DNA of 9,419 bases from an uncultured Acetatifactor sp. (GTDB taxonomy: Bacteria; Bacillota; Clostridia; Lachnospirales; Lachnospiraceae), in contig CAJUFI010000074.1 in assembly GCA_910585665.1 (NCBI GenBank), positions 10,984 to 20,402 of the forward strand, written 5' to 3'. The position numbers and the translations under genes were made by a program. Below the pieces are notes generated by a model. The model was not told the DNA's origin and ran no database searches. It saw nothing but the letters and a program-made list of their open reading frames with translations. Positions 7,113 through 9,419 of the stretch are shown here, in pieces; position 1 is the stretch's first letter; each line of letters opens with the position of its first letter.

Positions 7113-8402
7113 TCACGGCAGATAGCTGATGTTCATGTCCACATTCCCCACGATGCCCTCGACGGAGCCCCGGGAGGTATACTGCCACATCTGGTAATAC
7201 CCCTGGTAAAGAGGGGCGCTGCGGTATTCCGCCAGCCAGATGCAGTAGTGCTCCAGGTTCTGGGCATGCAGATTGTTGTTGTACCAGTTGCGGCTGCCGT
7301 AGATGCCCGCCCGGTACCCTGCGTTGGCGATGGTGCGGCAGAACGCCTCGCACACCAGCGTCCTGGTGTCCGGATCCAGGCCGTCCGCCCTGCCGTTCCC
7401 GCCTGCGCCCTCGGTGTCGATGAACACGGGATATTCCAGATTGTATTCCCGAATCAGCTGCAGCACCGCAGAAGCCTCCTCCACGGCCTCCACCTCGTTC
7501 ACCGCCTGGGTGAAGAAATACACGCCCACCGGGATGCCGCTGGCCGTGGCGCCTCTGATATTGTCCGCGAAGCGGGGATCCTCCACCAGGCTGCCTGTCA
7601 CGGAACCCCGGTAGCCCGCCCGGATGATTGCGAATTCCACCCCTGCGTTCTTCACCATGTCCCAGTCGATGTCACCGTTCCATTTGGACACATCGATGCC
7701 CACTTTGGAGTTGGCCGTGGGTCTCTGGAGCTTCTGAATCTCCGTGCTGTCCGCGTCTGTCAGGGCGTCCGCCACAGCGGTGTCCTCCGCCGCCGCGTCG
7801 ATGTCGTCCTCTGTCAGAAGCAGAAGGGAGATGTCGTCGATGGCCACATATTCCACCTTATCCTTCACCTTCACCCGGGTCTCGTTGGCCGGCACCCGGT
7901 AGCCCTCCATGGGCATCAGCTCCACGGAATACTCCCCCGCCGCCAGGTCGCCGATATAGATGATGCCGTCCTTGTCCAGGTCCTTATACTCCCCCAGGCC
8001 GTCCAGCCGCACGAAAAAGCTCTCGCCGGTGACCGGTTTCCCCTCCATGTCCACGATCTGGACGCGCAGGTCCTTCTCCACGGAAGTCACCACCAAAGAC
8101 AGCCTGGAAGCATTGTCCATGGCCTCTTCCAGGATGGGGTTCACTTCCTGGTCAAAGAAGGTATCGTCCCGCAGAAAAGCCGACAGATCGTTCCCAATCT
8201 GGCCGTTCACCACCCCATCGCTGCCAATCTGGGCCTGTCCTTCGGAAGCCCCCTGGCCGCTTTCCTGCCTGGGGGGCGCAGTCCCTTTCGGGCCGTCCGC
8301 CCTGCCGTTCCCGCTGCCGTTGGTGTACAGCACCAGCAGCGATACCAGCAGAATCACGCCCATGGAGGCCAGGATTGCCATTTTGCGTAACTTAGAGTCC
8401 AT
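7113..8402 (-). CDS. Membrane-anchored GH25 muramidase (lysozyme-like)
   Basis: Predicted to cleave the MurNAc-GlcNAc bond of peptidoglycan outside the membrane. Residues 1-8 are basic and 9-26 a hydrophobic helix with no obvious cleavage site, so probably a type II anchor. A Gly/Pro/Gln-rich linker follows (about 28-65), then a beta domain at about 105-190 resembling a CnaB/SpaA or prealbumin-like fold (GKPVTG, DKDGIIYIGDLAAGEYSVEL). The GH25 barrel occupies about 233-429: GIDVSKWNGDIDW (235-247), catalytic-type D329 and E331 (FIDTEG), GIYGSRNWY near 366-374, WLAEY at 389-393 and the final VDMN. The key acidic residues are present. It overlaps rfbA by 11 bp and has AGAGGT five bases before its ATG, so the two are probably co-translated. 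A lysozyme inside a rhamnose-synthesis cluster suggests wall remodelling linked to polymer attachment; that role is inferred. Confidence 0.93.
   Translation of the reverse strand: MDSKLRKMAILASMGVILLVSLLVLYTNGSGNGRADGPKGTAPPRQESGQGASEGQAQIGSDGVVNGQIGNDLSAFLRDDTFFDQEVNPILEEAMDNASRLSLVVTSVEKDLRVQIVDMEGKPVTGESFFVRLDGLGEYKDLDKDGIIYIGDLAAGEYSVELMPMEGYRVPANETRVKVKDKVEYVAIDDISLLLLTEDDIDAAAEDTAVADALTDADSTEIQKLQRPTANSKVGIDVSKWNGDIDWDMVKNAGVEFAIIRAGYRGSVTGSLVEDPRFADNIRGATASGIPVGVYFFTQAVNEVEAVEEASAVLQLIREYNLEYPVFIDTEGAGGNGRADGLDPDTRTLVCEAFCRTIANAGYRAGIYGSRNWYNNNLHAQNLEHYCIWLAEYRSAPLYQGYYQMWQYTSRGSVEGIVGNVDMNISYLP
7379..7402 (-). repeat. 24-bp intragenic direct repeat, catalytic-domain copy
   Basis: Identical over 24 bp to 8291-8314 in the same gene and in the same reading frame. 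This copy encodes GNGRADG (335-341) just after the catalytic DTEG, where GH25 proteins of this type usually have a Gly-rich loop. Confidence 0.9.
8291..8314 (-). repeat. 24-bp intragenic direct repeat, linker copy
   Basis: Second copy of the 24-bp repeat, encoding GNGRADG (31-37) in the flexible linker right after the membrane anchor. The two copies are 912 bp apart, a multiple of three. Confidence 0.9.
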
Positions 8403-9261
8403 TTGCTACCTCTACCAGATATTTCCCGTAATTGGTCTTCATCAAAGGCTGTGCCAGCTCCAGCAGCTGCTCTTTGTCGATGAAGCCTCTCTTGTACGCG
8501 ATTTCCTCGATGCAGGAGATATAGAGCCCCTGCCGTTTCTGGAAAGCCGCCACGAAATCCGCCGCGTCCAACAGCGCGTCATGGTTCCCTGTGTCCAGCC
8601 AGGCGAATCCCCGGCCCAGCGTCTCCACATGGAGGGTGCCCCGCTCCAGATAGGCGTTGTTGACGCTGGTAATCTCCAGCTCCCCTCTGGCCGAGGGCTT
8701 CACCGCCCTGGCAATCTCTACTACATCATTGTCATAAAAATACAGCCCGGGCACCGCGTAATTGCTCTTGGGGTTCTCCGGCTTCTCCTCGATGGAGAGG
8801 GCCTTTCCGCTCTCGTCGAACTCCACCACCCCGTACTCCCTGGGATCGCGCACATAGTACCCGAAAATGGTGGCTCCCTTCTCCCTGGCCGCCACCTCCC
8901 GCAGGACCCTGGAGAAGCTCTGCCCATAGAAGATATTGTCCCCCAGCACCAGCGCCACCCTGTCACTGCCGATGAAGTCAGCCCCGATCAGGAAGCTCTC
9001 CGCCAGTCCCCTGGGGTATTCCTGCACCGCGTAGGACAGCTCCATGCCAAGCTGATGGCCGTCCCCCATAAGCTCCCGAAACACGGGAAGGTCCCTGGGC
9101 GTGGAGATAATCAGAATCTCCCGGATGCCCGCCAGCATCAGCGTGGACATAGGATAATAAATCATCGGTTTGTCGTATACGGGCATGATCTGCTTGGACA
9201 CCGCCTTCGTCAAAGGATACAGCCTGGTGCCCGATCCCCCCGCCAATATGATTCCCTTCAT
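8392..9261 (-). CDS. rfbA: Glucose-1-phosphate thymidylyltransferase (RfbA/RmlA)
   Basis: First step of dTDP-L-rhamnose synthesis: glucose-1-phosphate plus dTTP to dTDP-glucose and pyrophosphate, in the cytoplasm. The 289-residue length is standard. Motifs: GGSGTRL nucleotide loop at 8-14, the KQIMPVYDKPMIYYP stretch at 23-37, GDN with metal-binding-type D108, EEKP at 158-161, and WLDTG at 221-225 with D223. The ORF is open upstream to an ATG at 9384, but the extra 41 residues are low-complexity, partly repeat-derived and lack family similarity. The ATG at 9261 has AGAGGT nine bases upstream and begins exactly at the family's MKGIILAGG. The end of the gene contains the ribosome binding site of the GH25 gene, which overlaps it by 11 bp. 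RmlA is usually feedback-inhibited by dTDP-rhamnose; this is family knowledge. Confidence 0.97.
   Translation of the reverse strand: MKGIILAGGSGTRLYPLTKAVSKQIMPVYDKPMIYYPMSTLMLAGIREILIISTPRDLPVFRELMGDGHQLGMELSYAVQEYPRGLAESFLIGADFIGSDRVALVLGDNIFYGQSFSRVLREVAAREKGATIFGYYVRDPREYGVVEFDESGKALSIEEKPENPKSNYAVPGLYFYDNDVVEIARAVKPSARGELEITSVNNAYLERGTLHVETLGRGFAWLDTGNHDALLDAADFVAAFQKRQGLYISCIEEIAYKRGFIDKEQLLELAQPLMKTNYGKYLVEVANGL
8400..8413 (-). promoter_or_regulatory. GH25 ribosome binding site inside the rfbA 3' end
   Basis: AGAGGTAGCAAATG on the minus strand lies within the last codons of rfbA (V-E-V-A-N-G-L-stop) and starts the GH25 gene, giving a coupled stop/start arrangement. It is identical to the permease initiation site at 6377-6390. 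Confidence 0.8.
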
Positions 9262-9270
9262 AAATACAGC

Positions 9271-9276
9271 ACCTCT
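9271..9276 (-). promoter_or_regulatory. rfbA ribosome binding site
   Basis: AGAGGT on the minus strand, nine bases before the ATG at 9261. It selects this start over the in-frame ATG at 9384. I could not identify a convincing promoter in the remaining upstream sequence (9277-9360), which is GC-rich. Confidence 0.75.
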
Positions 9277-9360
9277 TTCTTTCCGCCTGTGTCTTTGCCG
9301 CACGCATTCTCCCCGGCCGTCTGCCGCCAGCGCCCTGCCCCATGCAGCGGCCCGCTCCGC

Positions 9361-9419
9361 TTCATATGCGAACCTGGCAAGCAAGCTTCGTATGCGAACC
9401 TGGCAAGCAAGCTTCGTAT
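9361..9419. repeat. 26-bp tandem repeat, two and a quarter copies, open at right edge
   Basis: The unit begins TTCGTATGCGAACC and ends GGCAAGCAAGC. Copies lie at 9361-9386 (one change, TTCA for TTCG) and 9387-9412, with a 7-base third start at 9413-9419. The 26-bp length is not a multiple of three, so it is unlikely to encode peptide repeats. Each unit holds a small inverted repeat, TTCG-TATG-CGAA, and an AAGCTT palindrome forms at the unit junction. The array lies about 100 bp upstream of rfbA and probably continues beyond the window. Confidence 0.9.

Noticed and set aside
6909..8390. Long plus-strand ORF (493 residues) opposite rfbC's start and the GH25 gene
   Set aside because: It runs antisense across two well-supported genes and the spacer, and has no family motifs; the GC-rich minus-strand codons create the open frame.
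9262..9384. Longer rfbA beginning at the ATG at 9384
   Set aside because: The added 41 residues come partly from the 26-bp repeat, lack family similarity, and a good ribosome binding site precedes the ATG at 9261.

Overview
The window looks like part of a cell-surface polysaccharide locus from a Gram-positive Clostridia-type bacterium, most like a fairly GC-rich Lachnospiraceae member. Three things suggest this: strong purine-rich ribosome binding sites, a Wzm/Wzt-type exporter without the usual Gram-negative partners, and a membrane-anchored GH25 muramidase inside the operon. The taxonomic call is inference. Every supportable gene is on the minus strand, so transcription runs from high to low coordinates.

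In transcription order: a 26-bp tandem repeat at the right edge (9361-9419); rfbA, glucose-1-phosphate thymidylyltransferase (8392-9261); an anchored GH25 muramidase that overlaps rfbA by 11 bp (7113-8402); a 154-bp spacer with a nested inverted repeat; rfbC, dTDP-4-keto-6-deoxyglucose 3,5-epimerase (6407-6958); an ABC-2 polysaccharide permease with an extra N-terminal two-helix segment (5396-6379); a polytopic DUF6056-like membrane protein broken by one extra base in a run of eight G (3829-5371); a Wzt-like ABC ATPase with a C-terminal glycan-binding-type domain (2471-3811); a 263-bp spacer; and a large methyltransferase plus kinase-like protein (114-2207). The stop codon of this last gene lies inside a 36-bp tandem repeat that runs off the left edge.

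The genes fit one pathway. RfbA and RfbC supply two of the four steps to dTDP-L-rhamnose; rfbB, rfbD and the glycosyltransferases are not in the window. The ABC-2 permease and ATPase would export the lipid-linked glycan. The DUF6056-like protein may modify it on the outer face of the membrane. The methyltransferase/kinase-like protein may modify or cap the chain, as WbdD does in some ABC-exported O-antigens. The GH25 enzyme could open or remodel peptidoglycan where the polymer is attached.

The most notable points are the G8 frameshift in a gene of lower GC lying between the two exporter genes, the WbdD-like domain combination beside a Wzt with a C-terminal extension, and tandem repeats at both edges, one of which duplicates the end of a gene.
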